Both the position numbers and the translations under genes were made by a program. Under the pieces are notes generated by a model that saw only the letters and a list, made by a program, of their open reading frames with translations, ran no database searches and was not told where the DNA came from. A stretch of 49,032 nt of DNA from Candidatus Gastranaerophilales bacterium (GTDB lineage: Bacteria > Cyanobacteriota > Vampirovibrionia > Gastranaerophilales > Gastranaerophilaceae). Of this stretch, positions 7,708-16,145 are shown in pieces. The stretch lies in NCBI GenBank assembly GCA_900768915.1, contig CAAGEQ010000040.1, positions 1 through 49,032 of the forward strand, written 5' to 3'. The stretch's first letter is position 1, and each line of letters begins with the position of its first letter.

Positions 7708-8487
7708 TTATTTTTCTTGATTCTTTTTTACTAAAATAAATACAGTTGCAACAATAATCAAACCAATAGAAACAAGTTGTGGGATAGCAAATCCGAAGAT
7801 AAATTTATCACAATCAACACGTAAATATTCAATAAAAAATCTCACAAAAGAATATAATATTAAATACCATGCAGTTATTAGTCCATAATTATCTTTATAT
7901 TTTGGCAATATCAATTTATATAAAACTATAAAAATAACAATATCTAATAATGATTCATACAAAAATGTTGGGTGAAAATACGAACAAGAAAAATATTTAT
8001 CAGGTCTATAAGGTTGTCTAATAAACATCTTCCAAGGTAAATCTGTTGGCAGACCAAATGCTTCAGAATTAAAAAAGTTTCCCCAACGTCCCAAACTTTG
8101 AGCCAATGGCAAACCTAATGCAAAAATATCACATAATTTTAAAAAATGAATATCCTGTTTTTTTGCTTGATATATCAAGACTAAAACACCACCCAATATT
8201 GCACCATGAATTGATAATCCACCTTCACGTAATGCAAGTATTTCTAATGGATTTTTCAAATATATACTATAATTTAACAAACAATAATATAATCTAGCAC
8301 CAACAATTCCACCAATAATTACAGAAGTTGAAACATTTGGAATAACTCCAAACAAATAATACTTCTTCATAGCAATATTATTAGAAATAACAATTCCTAA
8401 AAATATAGCAACAGCAAGAATTATTCCATAATAATATATAGGAAACCCACAAACTAAAAAATACGAAAGTTCAGGAGCAGAAAACAT
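7708..8487 (-). CDS. lgt: Phosphatidylglycerol:prolipoprotein diacylglyceryl transferase
   Basis: This 259-aa polytopic membrane protein contains all the Lgt landmarks: GGIVGARLYY, REGGLSIHG with the essential His, the GRWGNFFNSEAFG signature, and HPTFLYESL near the C-terminus. It transfers diacylglycerol from phosphatidylglycerol to the lipobox Cys of prolipoproteins in the inner membrane. Its ATG overlaps the stop codon of the upstream TPR gene (TAATG), implying translational coupling to a protein that is itself probably exported or lipidated. Confidence 0.96.
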   Translation of the reverse strand: MFSAPELSYFLVCGFPIYYYGIILAVAIFLGIVISNNIAMKKYYLFGVIPNVSTSVIIGGIVGARLYYCLLNYSIYLKNPLEILALREGGLSIHGAILGGVLVLIYQAKKQDIHFLKLCDIFALGLPLAQSLGRWGNFFNSEAFGLPTDLPWKMFIRQPYRPDKYFSCSYFHPTFLYESLLDIVIFIVLYKLILPKYKDNYGLITAWYLILYSFVRFFIEYLRVDCDKFIFGFAIPQLVSIGLIIVATVFILVKKNQEK

Positions 8488-9077
8488 TAGTAACTAGATC
8501 CTGTATAACCCAATTTACCTAAAACCTTTTCCATTTCGGCAATATGAGCATTTATTTCTTCTGTTTTTTGTGCAGAGTTAGACATATCAGAATATTTTCT
8601 ATAATTAGTAATTGCTGATAAATAACCCTCTATCATCTTTTCTTTCACTTCATCTGAATAATTTTGATAAGAATTTTCAGAAGTATTTGCTACACCATCT
8701 TCTGCAGAAGTAAGTTTTACACTTTCATTATTATTAACATCTGCATAAGAATCAGCCAATCCTTCCTGAGCAACACCTAATGTATAATAAGAATCAGCAT
8801 ATTTTGAATTCAAATTGATTGCCTTCGATAATGTTTCAACGGCTTTGTCATATTTTTTAGCCTCAACATAAGCAACACCCAAATTATAATATGTTTCATA
8901 AACAGTGCCATCTAATTCAAGACTTGACTCAAGTCTTTCAATAGCAGCATTATAGTCACCTTTATCCATGTAAGATTTAGCAGCATTATTCAATTCTTGA
9001 ACTGCTATATTATTTATACAAGCCGTTGATATAACTGCAACAAACAAAATTGTTACAATAAATATTGCTTTTTTCAT
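8487..9077 (-). CDS. TPR protein, predicted exported or lipoprotein
   Basis: The start is set at MKKAIFIVTILFV, 196 aa, with GGAGA upstream; an upstream in-frame start adds a non-signal extension. A hydrophobic signal peptide ends ISTAC, an imperfect lipobox that would place the mature Cys near residue 20. Two to three TPR units follow (AKSYMDKGDYNAAIERL, YYNLGVAYVEAKKYDKAVETL, YYTLGVAQEG). A TPR scaffold in the periplasm, coupled to lgt by overlapping stop and start codons, suggests an envelope role. Partners unknown. Confidence 0.8.
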   Translation of the reverse strand: MKKAIFIVTILFVAVISTACINNIAVQELNNAAKSYMDKGDYNAAIERLESSLELDGTVYETYYNLGVAYVEAKKYDKAVETLSKAINLNSKYADSYYTLGVAQEGLADSYADVNNNESVKLTSAEDGVANTSENSYQNYSDEVKEKMIEGYLSAITNYRKYSDMSNSAQKTEEINAHIAEMEKVLGKLGYTGSSY

Positions 9078-9103
9078 AACTAAAATCTTCTCCGCTAAGT
9101 CAT

Positions 9104-9142
9104 CCCAAAACAAAAACTAAACCCTAGAAAGGTTTAGTTTGA
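9104..9142 (-). terminator. Terminator overlapping a gene 3' end
   Basis: On the minus strand AACTAAACC pairs with GGGTTTAGTT and T's follow. The stop codon of the 115-aa gene lies in the loop, so the last codons are part of the hairpin. Confidence 0.75.
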
Positions 9143-9471
9143 TTTAATTTAAGTCTTAATTCTCTAAATCTGGCAATATCTTCTTGCGAACGTCCAGATT
9201 CTTTAAATACGGCTTGCGATGATGGGTGAACCATCAATACATAATCCATGTGAATTTCCAAGAAATTATAACGTCTTGGAGGTTGTTTCGAGTTTCTAGA
9301 AAAAATTTCAGCATTTGTTACAGCCAAAAATCTTCTTTCTCTGTCATTTAATAAATCTGTTAATTCTCTATTTGTGTTTGTATATTTTGAAACGTGAACA
9401 GTACCTTTGATATCGTGATCCGCAGTCAAAATACAAACTTCTATAGGTATAGTATCAATATTTTTTGCCAT
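9124..9471 (-). CDS. Conserved hypothetical protein, possible DUF6812-type small β-barrel
   Basis: 115 aa with AAGGAATTT ribosome site upstream. The N-terminal half alternates short strands (IPIEVCILTADHDIKGTVHV) and the central part contains RRFLAVTNAEIF and RRYNFLEIHMDYVLMVHPS, consistent with a compact β-barrel; the C-terminus is a charged helix. No catalytic motif. I associate the pattern with DUF6812 from memory only. A role in nucleic-acid binding would be a guess. It lies between the TPR/lgt pair and the subtilase gene. Confidence 0.6.
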   Translation of the reverse strand: MAKNIDTIPIEVCILTADHDIKGTVHVSKYTNTNRELTDLLNDRERRFLAVTNAEIFSRNSKQPPRRYNFLEIHMDYVLMVHPSSQAVFKESGRSQEDIARFRELRLKLNQTKPF

Positions 9472-9583
9472 TTTTAAATTCCTTTTTCTAAATTTTATAA
9501 TAATATTTGATTTATGTCCAGTAAATTAATATAATTACACAATCTATATGAGAAAAAGTACTATTTTAACAAAAAACATAATC

Positions 9584-10882
9584 TTAAACAATATCTTTAA
9601 ACATTTCATTCAATGAAAGTTTTGCGGCTCTAATAGGTGTTGAAAAACTTGTACCCACAACATTTGTTGGTGCTTCATATACACCATTTTCTAATTTTGA
9701 ATCATAACAATAATTATTCAATTTTATTTTTCTACGTTCTAATGTTGCTAATCGTTCTTCTAGTTTTTTTAATTTAGCAAAATCAATACGTCCACCTTTA
9801 AACAAATTAGATTTTTCTTTATATACATTATCTATTTCTTCTTTTATTTTATTCATACATTTATCAACACGTTCCTTAGACTTGCCTATAACCGGATTGT
9901 ATTGAATACGTTCATTAAAATTTTTATCATTTATAACTAAATCGGTACCTGACAAACCTGTAATATTTACACCATTAGAAGTTGGTCTAAAATGATATTC
10001 TCCACATTCATAATGTTGAGTAAAATATGAATTTCTAGAAGCTGAAAAATCTGAAATTTTATGAGTATTTGGAGATATTGAGCCAACACCCTCGACTTGT
10101 CTTGTTGTCAAAAGAACATTATTTGCAGTTTTTGCTGCATCGTTAATAGAATTACCAGAACTATATAAAACTCTTGTCTTACCATTTGCTAAGTTTGAAA
10201 TACTATCTAATTCAGATGGCATATTTCTAAATCTTTTATCGGTGGTGTAACAAATTGCACCATTTGAACAACTTACAAAATCTATTTGCTCACCATTATT
10301 AACTCTACGATTTAAACTTTCAACCGCTTCAATATATTTTGAATCATGTGGGAAAGACATACCAACATCTATCGTTTCAACCTTTGCAAATGGATTATGA
10401 CGTTTTGCGAAGGTTGAAACCATTTCACCATGTGTCAGTCCATAAGATTGTGATTTATCATTAAAATCATCAATGATAACTATTTTTTTAGGTTTTACTT
10501 CTGCATTTTTTAAAAATGAACCATCTTCATTTAAAATTCTTACAGAAATATTACCATTATCAAGTTCATTTTCTTTCAATATATGATAAATCTTACTATC
10601 TTTTGGATTAGTCCAAGTAACTCTACTATAACTGTCTTCTATAGTATTAGAAGTTAATCGTTTTAAATCTTCTTTAGTGGCTTTTGAAAATTTAAAAGTC
10701 TTAGGATTTTTAACTTCTCTAAGAGCAATTTTATTCAACGTTCTAGCCATTATCATTTCTGGAGATGAAAATCTTGGCAAATCAGGACGAGATGCAATTT
10801 TTTCAGAAGAATGTTCAACTGTCTTTACAACAGAATTTACAGAATTAGATAAATGCAAAATAGTAGAACTATTAACCTTCAT
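9584..10882 (-). CDS. Subtilisin-like (S8) serine protease without Sec signal
   Basis: I prefer the ATG start MKVNSSTILHL (432 aa); a TTG 27 nt upstream adds MIKNWFNLI. The triad is visible in order: an Asp strand IVIIDDFND, His in LTHGEMVSTFA, the oxyanion Asn in VLYSSGNSIND and Ser in VVGTSFSTPIRAA. A charged ~45-residue insertion lies between the Asn and Ser blocks. The N-terminus is Ser/Asn-rich and polar with no Sec signal, unusual for a subtilase, and resembles the tagged N-termini elsewhere in the window. Residues ~20-110 may be a propeptide. Substrate unknown. Confidence 0.85.
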   Translation of the reverse strand: MKVNSSTILHLSNSVNSVVKTVEHSSEKIASRPDLPRFSSPEMIMARTLNKIALREVKNPKTFKFSKATKEDLKRLTSNTIEDSYSRVTWTNPKDSKIYHILKENELDNGNISVRILNEDGSFLKNAEVKPKKIVIIDDFNDKSQSYGLTHGEMVSTFAKRHNPFAKVETIDVGMSFPHDSKYIEAVESLNRRVNNGEQIDFVSCSNGAICYTTDKRFRNMPSELDSISNLANGKTRVLYSSGNSINDAAKTANNVLLTTRQVEGVGSISPNTHKISDFSASRNSYFTQHYECGEYHFRPTSNGVNITGLSGTDLVINDKNFNERIQYNPVIGKSKERVDKCMNKIKEEIDNVYKEKSNLFKGGRIDFAKLKKLEERLATLERRKIKLNNYCYDSKLENGVYEAPTNVVGTSFSTPIRAAKLSLNEMFKDIV

Positions 10883-10923
10883 AATTAAATTAAACCAATT
10901 TTTTATCAAAAATTGCTATTATA

Positions 10924-11385
10924 TTAAGATTTTTCAAGTTCTAAAAGATAATTTTTAATTTTTAATCCACCTGCATATCCTGTCAAACCTTTATCAGTAC
11001 CAATAACTCTGTGACAAGGAATAATAATAGGTATTGGATTTTTATTATTGGCATTGCCTACTGCACGAGTCGATTTTTCATTTCCGATTGCAATTGCTAT
11101 ATCTTTGTAACTTCTTGTTTCGCCATAAGGTATATTCAACAATTCACACCAAACTTTTTGTTGAAAAGATGTACCAGACGGATTCACTGGAATGTCAAAC
11201 TCTTTTCTTTTACCATCAAAATATTCACACAATTGATTAAATGTTTCTTTTATAACATCAGTTTCATATAACTTGCTATCCAATGGCTGTTTCATATTCA
11301 TAAAATAAATATTAGTTAAAAAACCATATTCTTCTGCTATTCCAAGTTTACCAATTTTTGTATCGTAATAAAATAATCTCTTCAT
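10924..11385 (-). CDS. ogt: Methylated-DNA-[protein]-cysteine S-methyltransferase
   Basis: This 153-aa protein has the full Ogt/MGMT C-terminal domain: FQQKVWCELLNIPYGETRSY, the Asn hinge region NANNKNPIPIIIPCHRVIG with the acceptor Cys in PCHRV, and GLTGYAGGLKIKNYLLELE. It removes alkyl groups from O6-alkylguanine by stoichiometric self-alkylation. Length fits the single-domain Ogt class rather than Ada. A TATAAT ends 8 nt before the ATG, giving a near-leaderless transcript. Confidence 0.95.
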   Translation of the reverse strand: MKRLFYYDTKIGKLGIAEEYGFLTNIYFMNMKQPLDSKLYETDVIKETFNQLCEYFDGKRKEFDIPVNPSGTSFQQKVWCELLNIPYGETRSYKDIAIAIGNEKSTRAVGNANNKNPIPIIIPCHRVIGTDKGLTGYAGGLKIKNYLLELEKS

Positions 11386-11443
11386 TTGTAAAAATTATAT
11401 TATTAAATTTGTTTCATTACAATGTTTATATTAAACTTGAGAA

Positions 11444-12103
11444 ATGAGAGAACGAATATTAGTAAGTGATTTTGACGGAACTATCACAAAAAAAGACACA
11501 TTATCAAAATTTTTAGAAGATTATGCTAACCCTAAATGGTTAGATATTGAAAACGACTGGAGAGATGGAATAATTGGTTCACAAGAATGTCTTGTAAAGC
11601 AATTCGCACTTGTTCCAGATATGTGTCCACAACTAATAGATGAATTTCTTGAAACAATCGAAATTGATGAAAACTTTATTTTGTTTAGTCAAAAAGCACA
11701 AGAAATGAACATGCCAGTAATCATTTTAAGTGACGGTTTAGACTATTTTATTAATAGAATTTTAGAAAAAAATAAAATTGATTATATAAACGTAATAACA
11801 AACCACGCATATTTTAATGAATATGGAAAATTTGTCATAGAATTTCCTAACGATTCTCACAAATGCACAAATAATGCCGGTACTTGCAAATGCAAAGTCG
11901 TTAGAAACCTAAAAAAACTATACAAAAAAGTATATTATGCAGGCGATGGTGCATCTGATTTTTGTGTATCAAAAATGCCAGATGTAGTTTTTGCAAAAGC
12001 AGGACTTTTAGAATATTGCAAAAACAATAATATAAATTGTATTCAATACAAAAACTACGCAGACATAACAGAACAAATGCTATGTTGCCATATCAATATC
12101 TAA
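11444..12103 (+). CDS. HAD-IB phosphatase, MtnX-like
   Basis: 219 aa. Motif I is LVSDFDGTITKKDT (nucleophile and acid Asp), motif II is VIILSDG, and motif III/IV is VYYAGDGASDFCVSKM. The spacing DW..G.I.SQECLVKQ, followed by EIDENF, matches the MtnX group (2-hydroxy-3-keto-5-methylthiopentenyl-1-P phosphatase). A Cys-rich KCTNNAGTCKCKV strip is common in that group. The window also has mtnA at 24239, so a methionine/methylthioribose salvage role is plausible, but phosphoserine phosphatase-type activity cannot be excluded. A -10-like TATATT ends 11 nt before the ATG. Confidence 0.75.
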   Translation: MRERILVSDFDGTITKKDTLSKFLEDYANPKWLDIENDWRDGIIGSQECLVKQFALVPDMCPQLIDEFLETIEIDENFILFSQKAQEMNMPVIILSDGLDYFINRILEKNKIDYINVITNHAYFNEYGKFVIEFPNDSHKCTNNAGTCKCKVVRNLKKLYKKVYYAGDGASDFCVSKMPDVVFAKAGLLEYCKNNNINCIQYKNYADITEQMLCCHINI

Positions 12104-12135
12104 TATACTAATAACAAACTAAAATAATACCCTAA

Positions 12136-12597
12136 TTAAAGTGAAATACTATTAGAAAATTTTTCAACATGTTCCCTAAAATTATCAATATATTTTTTGT
12201 AAGAATCAACCAAAACTTCAAACTCATTTTCTGGCATACTTTCAAGAACATTATTTTCTAATTCAATAATAGGCATAATATTTTCAGACATATAAACACG
12301 CCCTCTGTCTGTTAAAAATATATGCATATTAGGATATTTTCCTGCTTTAAGTTCAATATATTCTTCTTTTTGTAATTTTTTAATAGTTGAGTTTACTGTC
12401 TTTTTATTGATATAACTTTTTTCAGCAATATCTTTTTGCAAGCAACCTTCACCCAACTCTAAGATTGAAGACATAACAATAAAAACACTTTCAGGAACAT
12501 TTTTAGATAATAACAATTTTTGATAAATATTACTAATTTCACTGAGCATGTTATTTATATGTCTAAGTTTTTCATCAGATGTAATAGTTGTTACCAT
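12136..12597 (-). CDS. MarR-family transcriptional regulator
   Basis: This 153-aa protein has a winged-helix core: CLQKDIAEKSYINKKTVNSTIKKLQKEEYIEL is the helix-turn-helix and wing lead-in, followed by a strand pair (NMHIFLTDRGRVYM) and helical dimerisation ends. It is divergent from the aminotransferase at 12816. A TATAAT (12617-12622, minus strand) and a TAGGT ribosome site precede its start. The 24-nt inverted repeat overlapping the aminotransferase promoter is the obvious candidate operator. Ligand unknown. Confidence 0.85.
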   Translation of the reverse strand: MVTTITSDEKLRHINNMLSEISNIYQKLLLSKNVPESVFIVMSSILELGEGCLQKDIAEKSYINKKTVNSTIKKLQKEEYIELKAGKYPNMHIFLTDRGRVYMSENIMPIIELENNVLESMPENEFEVLVDSYKKYIDNFREHVEKFSNSISL

Positions 12598-12716
12598 TGA
12601 ATTTTACCTACATACAATTATATAAATAAATCTACTAACACAATATAATAATAACATGATAATACAAAATTTGACTAAAAAATTTTCATTTTTTTAAGAA
12701 AAAAGTTTACAAAACT

Positions 12717-12740
12717 AAATGGTCTGTCGTCAGACCATTT
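12717..12740. promoter_or_regulatory. Inverted repeat, candidate MarR operator
   Basis: AAATGGTCTG and CAGACCATTT form a perfect 10-bp inverted repeat around TCGT. Its right arm overlaps the -35 of the rightward promoter. The position suits repression by the adjacent MarR-type protein (inference). With no T-run it is not a terminator. Confidence 0.6.
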
Positions 12741-12766
12741 ACATTTTAAATTTTGCATGATATGTT
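12738..12766 (+). promoter_or_regulatory. Promoter of the aminotransferase operon
   Basis: -35 TTTACA at 12738-12743, 17-bp spacer, -10 TATGTT at 12761-12766. The leader runs about 43 nt to the GTGAGG ribosome site and the ATG at 12816. Confidence 0.6.
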
Positions 12767-12815
12767 AGAAACATCAAAATGAAATAGCAAAGTAAAAGGT
12801 TAGTGAGGTATAAAC

Positions 12816-14210
12816 ATGATTTGCTTAGATAAACAACAACTTACAGACGCAGAAGTTAAAGAACTAGATGCTGAATATGACTCGTATGGTGATACAGTTC
12901 ATTATTCACCAGACCCAAAAGTTTTCAGAGGTTGTGAAGGTTCATACATGTATGACTCAAACGATACTCCTTATCTAGATTTACAAATGATGTATTCGGC
13001 TTGTAACTTTGGATACAGAAATCAAAGAATCAATGATGCTGTATTAGACCAAATGAATACAATGCCACAATTATGCCCAAAATATTTATATGATTATAAA
13101 CCTATGTTAGCTAAAAAAATGGCTGATATGAACTATAAGAGATTCGGAGAAAAAGGTAGAATACACTTCAATGTAGGTGGTGCACAAGCTAATGAAGATG
13201 CTCTTAAAGTTATCAGAAACTATACAGGTAGAAATGCTGTATTTGCGTTCCAAGGTGGTTATCATGGAAGAACAATCGGTGCGACTTGTATGACTTCAAG
13301 TTTCAGATACAGAGAAAAATATGGACACTTCGGTGACAGAGCACAATTCATTCCATTCCCTTATTGTTTCAGATGTCCTTACGGTATGAAATGTGATTCT
13401 TGTAATCATTTCTGCGTAAAACAAGTAGCAAAAATGTTTGAAAGTGAATACAATTCATATTACGATCCAAAAACTGGTGAATGTGAATACAAAGCATTCT
13501 ACTGTGAACCTATCTTAGGTACAGGCGGATACATTAATCCACCAGAATGGTATTTCAAAGAATTAAAACAAATCTTAGATGAACACAACATTATGTTCTG
13601 TGTTGATGAAGTTCAAATGGGTATGTTCAGAACTGGTAAACTATGGGCTATTGAAAACTATGGTGTAACTCCTGATATTATGTCATTTGCAAAATCAATT
13701 ACAAATGGTATGAACCCATTAGCAGGTTTCTGGGCTAGAGAAAAATTCATCGCTCCTGATGTATTCACACCAGGTAGTGCTCACTCAACATATTGTTCAA
13801 ATCCATTAGGTGTTAGAGCCGCTTATGAAGTAATGAGCATCGTTGAAGAAGATGAAAAGAAACTAGAACATGATATTCCAATTAAGAGTGCTAGATTTAT
13901 GAATGGTTTAAAATACCTTCAATCTAAATATAATTCAATTGGTGATGTTGATGGTATCGGTTTCGCTTTAAGAATGGAATTAACTCAAAAAGACGGTATA
14001 ACTCCAAACAGAGAATTATGTGATGCACTTCAAGAAGAAGGTTTAAAAGGTGACTTGTCATATAATGGAAAGAAATGTGGACTTGTTCTTAACAATGGTG
14101 GTTTCTATAAGAACATTATTACACTAGTTCCTCAATTGTACATAACAGAAGAAGAAATCGATATGGCAATTGATTTGTTTGACCAATTATTTAGCAGGTT
14201 TGAAAAATAA
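12816..14210 (+). CDS. Class III (ornithine/GABA-type) PLP aminotransferase
   Basis: 464 aa. Fold-type I features in order: the PLP phosphate region NVGGAQANEDALK, the aromatic FQGGYHGRTIGAT, the pyridine-nitrogen Asp in FCVDEVQMGMFRTG, the Schiff-base Lys in SFAKSITNGMNPLAGF, and AHSTYCSNPLGVRA, where GGNP is common. A Cys cluster CFRCPYGMKCDSCNHFC at about residues 190-206 also occurs in some archaeal and Firmicute GABA-type aminotransferases and could bind metal. Substrate not predictable. It is first in a tightly packed run (hydrolase next, 1-nt overlap) opposite a MarR regulator. Confidence 0.9.
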   Translation: MICLDKQQLTDAEVKELDAEYDSYGDTVHYSPDPKVFRGCEGSYMYDSNDTPYLDLQMMYSACNFGYRNQRINDAVLDQMNTMPQLCPKYLYDYKPMLAKKMADMNYKRFGEKGRIHFNVGGAQANEDALKVIRNYTGRNAVFAFQGGYHGRTIGATCMTSSFRYREKYGHFGDRAQFIPFPYCFRCPYGMKCDSCNHFCVKQVAKMFESEYNSYYDPKTGECEYKAFYCEPILGTGGYINPPEWYFKELKQILDEHNIMFCVDEVQMGMFRTGKLWAIENYGVTPDIMSFAKSITNGMNPLAGFWAREKFIAPDVFTPGSAHSTYCSNPLGVRAAYEVMSIVEEDEKKLEHDIPIKSARFMNGLKYLQSKYNSIGDVDGIGFALRMELTQKDGITPNRELCDALQEEGLKGDLSYNGKKCGLVLNNGGFYKNIITLVPQLYITEEEIDMAIDLFDQLFSRFEK

Positions 14211-15037
14211 TGACTTTAGATTTTGAACTTATACATGACAATAACACAGCACGTCGTGCCGTGTTATTGTTTCATGGAATGACTGGAAGTCCATACGAAT
14301 TAAAAAAATATGGACAACATCTTTATGCTCAAGGATATGATATATATGCAGATTGTCTTCCTGGACACGGAGACAAAGTAGAAGAAATCTATACTGTAAA
14401 ATATCAAGACTGGTTAGAGTTCTCCTATAAAAAGTTTGAAGAACTTTATGCAAAATATGATGAAGTATATGTTTCAGGTATTTGTTTAGGCTCTGTATTA
14501 GCGATTGCAGTTGCACAAAAATATCCTGACAAAGTTAAAGGTATTGTTGCACTTTCTACAACATTATTCCTTGACGGTTGGAGATTACCTTGGTACAGTT
14601 TCTTATTACCAATAGGGTTATCAACTTTAATTAGATTTTATTACACATATCCTGAATGTGATCCTCATGGAATAAAAAACCTTAGAACGAGAAATATCGT
14701 TAAAAAGTTGCTTCAAAAAGGTGATGTCGGTATGAACGACTTTCCTATGACTTGCATTTTTGAACTATTCAAACTTTCTAAATATGTAAGAAACAAAAAA
14801 CGTATGAAAAAAGTTGTAGCACCAATCTTGCTAATCCACTCAGAAGAAGATGATTTAGCGAGTCCAAAAGGTTCAAAAATCACATACAATATGATTTCAT
14901 CAGAAGATAAGCAACTTATTATCTTAAACGATAGTTACCACATGGTACTATATGATAATGAAAAAGAATATGTCTTTAAAACGGCTAGTGATTTCTTTAA
15001 TTCACATTCAGAAGTCAAGGAGTGCGTTCTATGCTAA
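14210..15037 (+). CDS. α/β-hydrolase (carboxylesterase / monoacylglycerol-lipase type)
   Basis: 275 aa. The oxyanion motif AVLLFHGMTGSPYEL is followed by DCLPGHG, the nucleophile elbow in VSGICLGSVLAIAVA (G-x-C-x-G, so Cys stands where Ser is usual), the acid LLIHSEEDDLASP and the His in NDSYHMVLYDNE. The lid region contains a hydrophobic stretch (PWYSFLLPIGLSTLIRFYY). With Cys as nucleophile it is closer to a thiol hydrolase such as dienelactone hydrolase than to an esterase; activity is open. Its ATG overlaps the aminotransferase stop, so translation is probably coupled. Confidence 0.8.
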   Translation: MTLDFELIHDNNTARRAVLLFHGMTGSPYELKKYGQHLYAQGYDIYADCLPGHGDKVEEIYTVKYQDWLEFSYKKFEELYAKYDEVYVSGICLGSVLAIAVAQKYPDKVKGIVALSTTLFLDGWRLPWYSFLLPIGLSTLIRFYYTYPECDPHGIKNLRTRNIVKKLLQKGDVGMNDFPMTCIFELFKLSKYVRNKKRMKKVVAPILLIHSEEDDLASPKGSKITYNMISSEDKQLIILNDSYHMVLYDNEKEYVFKTASDFFNSHSEVKECVLC

Positions 15038-15360
15038 TGACAATACTTAAATATTTTTATGCTATAAACGCAACATTATTAGCAATTTCAATAATTTATG
15101 GAAAAATGTTTGTATTCCGTAAAAAAGATGCAATGTTTGTTTCAAACTATTGTGCAAGTATTGCAGCATTTATGGGAATATATGTATTACTTTCTTTGCT
15201 ATATGCCGGTCTACTTTCTGGGGCACTACACAAAGGAATTATGCTACTATTTGCATTTTCACCATTCATACTTGGACTATCAGCAAAATATCATACAGAA
15301 AAATATTTCACAGCAGTACAAATATTGCTTATTGCTTTAAGTATTACATATATTTTATAA
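15031..15360 (+). CDS. Small polytopic membrane protein
   Basis: The start is set at MLMTILKYFY (AAGGAG 8-9 nt upstream), 109 aa, overlapping the hydrolase stop by 7 nt. Three to four hydrophobic helices fill most of the length (ATLLAISIIYGKMFVF, ASIAAFMGIYVLLSLLYAGLL, MLLFAFSPFILGLSA, AVQILLIALSITYIL). No transporter signature. Co-translation with the hydrolase suggests a membrane partner for it, but this is inference. Confidence 0.7.
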   Translation: MLMTILKYFYAINATLLAISIIYGKMFVFRKKDAMFVSNYCASIAAFMGIYVLLSLLYAGLLSGALHKGIMLLFAFSPFILGLSAKYHTEKYFTAVQILLIALSITYIL

Positions 15361-15369
15361 GGCGAAATT

Positions 15370-16089
15370 ATGAAAACAGTATTTCTTGATTTTGACGGAG
15401 TTTTATTTGATACACTAAGAGAAGCCTTTGTTTTATGTCGTTATGCATACTCAAATATAAATATTTTTGAACCAATAAATGAAGATATTTATAAACTGTT
15501 TTATAAATACAAATTTTTAGTATTCAATTCTTGGCAATATTACTATATTATGAAATTATTATCAAAACACAACTATACAAATGATAATGACTTTATAAAT
15601 CAATATAATCAATTTATGCAAAATAGAGATATAAAAAAAGAAGAAATTTTTGATAAAAACTATTTATCAAAACGTCTTGATATGATGAATAATCATAAAG
15701 AATTTTGGAACTCGTTGGAAACTCCATTTCCATTCTTTAATAAAATAAAAGAATTGTATAATGACAACAAAATCGATATAATAATCGTTTCAAAAAAGAA
15801 TAACATTGCAATAAATACGAGATTAAATCAATATAATTTAATATTAGAGCCTAGTAAAGTATTTGCAAAAGAAGAACTGTTGCAATACAAAACAAAAGCA
15901 GAATTCATCAATGAATATATGATAAAGAATAATATAGCAACATCATTTTTTGTAGATGACAATTCTAACAATTTGCGACCTTGTAAAAACTATCCACAAA
16001 TCACACCTTTATTGGCGAATTGGGGTAATATAGCAATCAATGAGACAGGTTTAAGTTGCAAAGAAATAATCAACATACTGCATAAGTAA
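15370..16089 (+). CDS. HAD-superfamily hydrolase
   Basis: 239 aa. Motif I FLDFDGVLFDT, motif II IIIVSKKNN, a Lys region KTKAEFIN, and motif IV FFVDDNSNNLRPC. A ~110-residue helical cap between motifs I and II places it among C1-cap HADs of the phosphoglycolate-phosphatase/β-PGM type. Phosphatase substrate unknown. It follows the membrane protein after 9 bp, so it is probably in the aminotransferase operon. Confidence 0.8.
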   Translation: MKTVFLDFDGVLFDTLREAFVLCRYAYSNINIFEPINEDIYKLFYKYKFLVFNSWQYYYIMKLLSKHNYTNDNDFINQYNQFMQNRDIKKEEIFDKNYLSKRLDMMNNHKEFWNSLETPFPFFNKIKELYNDNKIDIIIVSKKNNIAINTRLNQYNLILEPSKVFAKEELLQYKTKAEFINEYMIKNNIATSFFVDDNSNNLRPCKNYPQITPLLANWGNIAINETGLSCKEIINILHK

Positions 16090-16145
16090 ATATCATTATT
16101 AAATTTATTCGTTTATGATAAAATAAGAACAAAAGGAATAAATAT

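Noticed and set aside
12717..12740. Inverted repeat as a terminator
   Set aside because: No T-run follows, and it overlaps a good -35, so an operator is the better reading.
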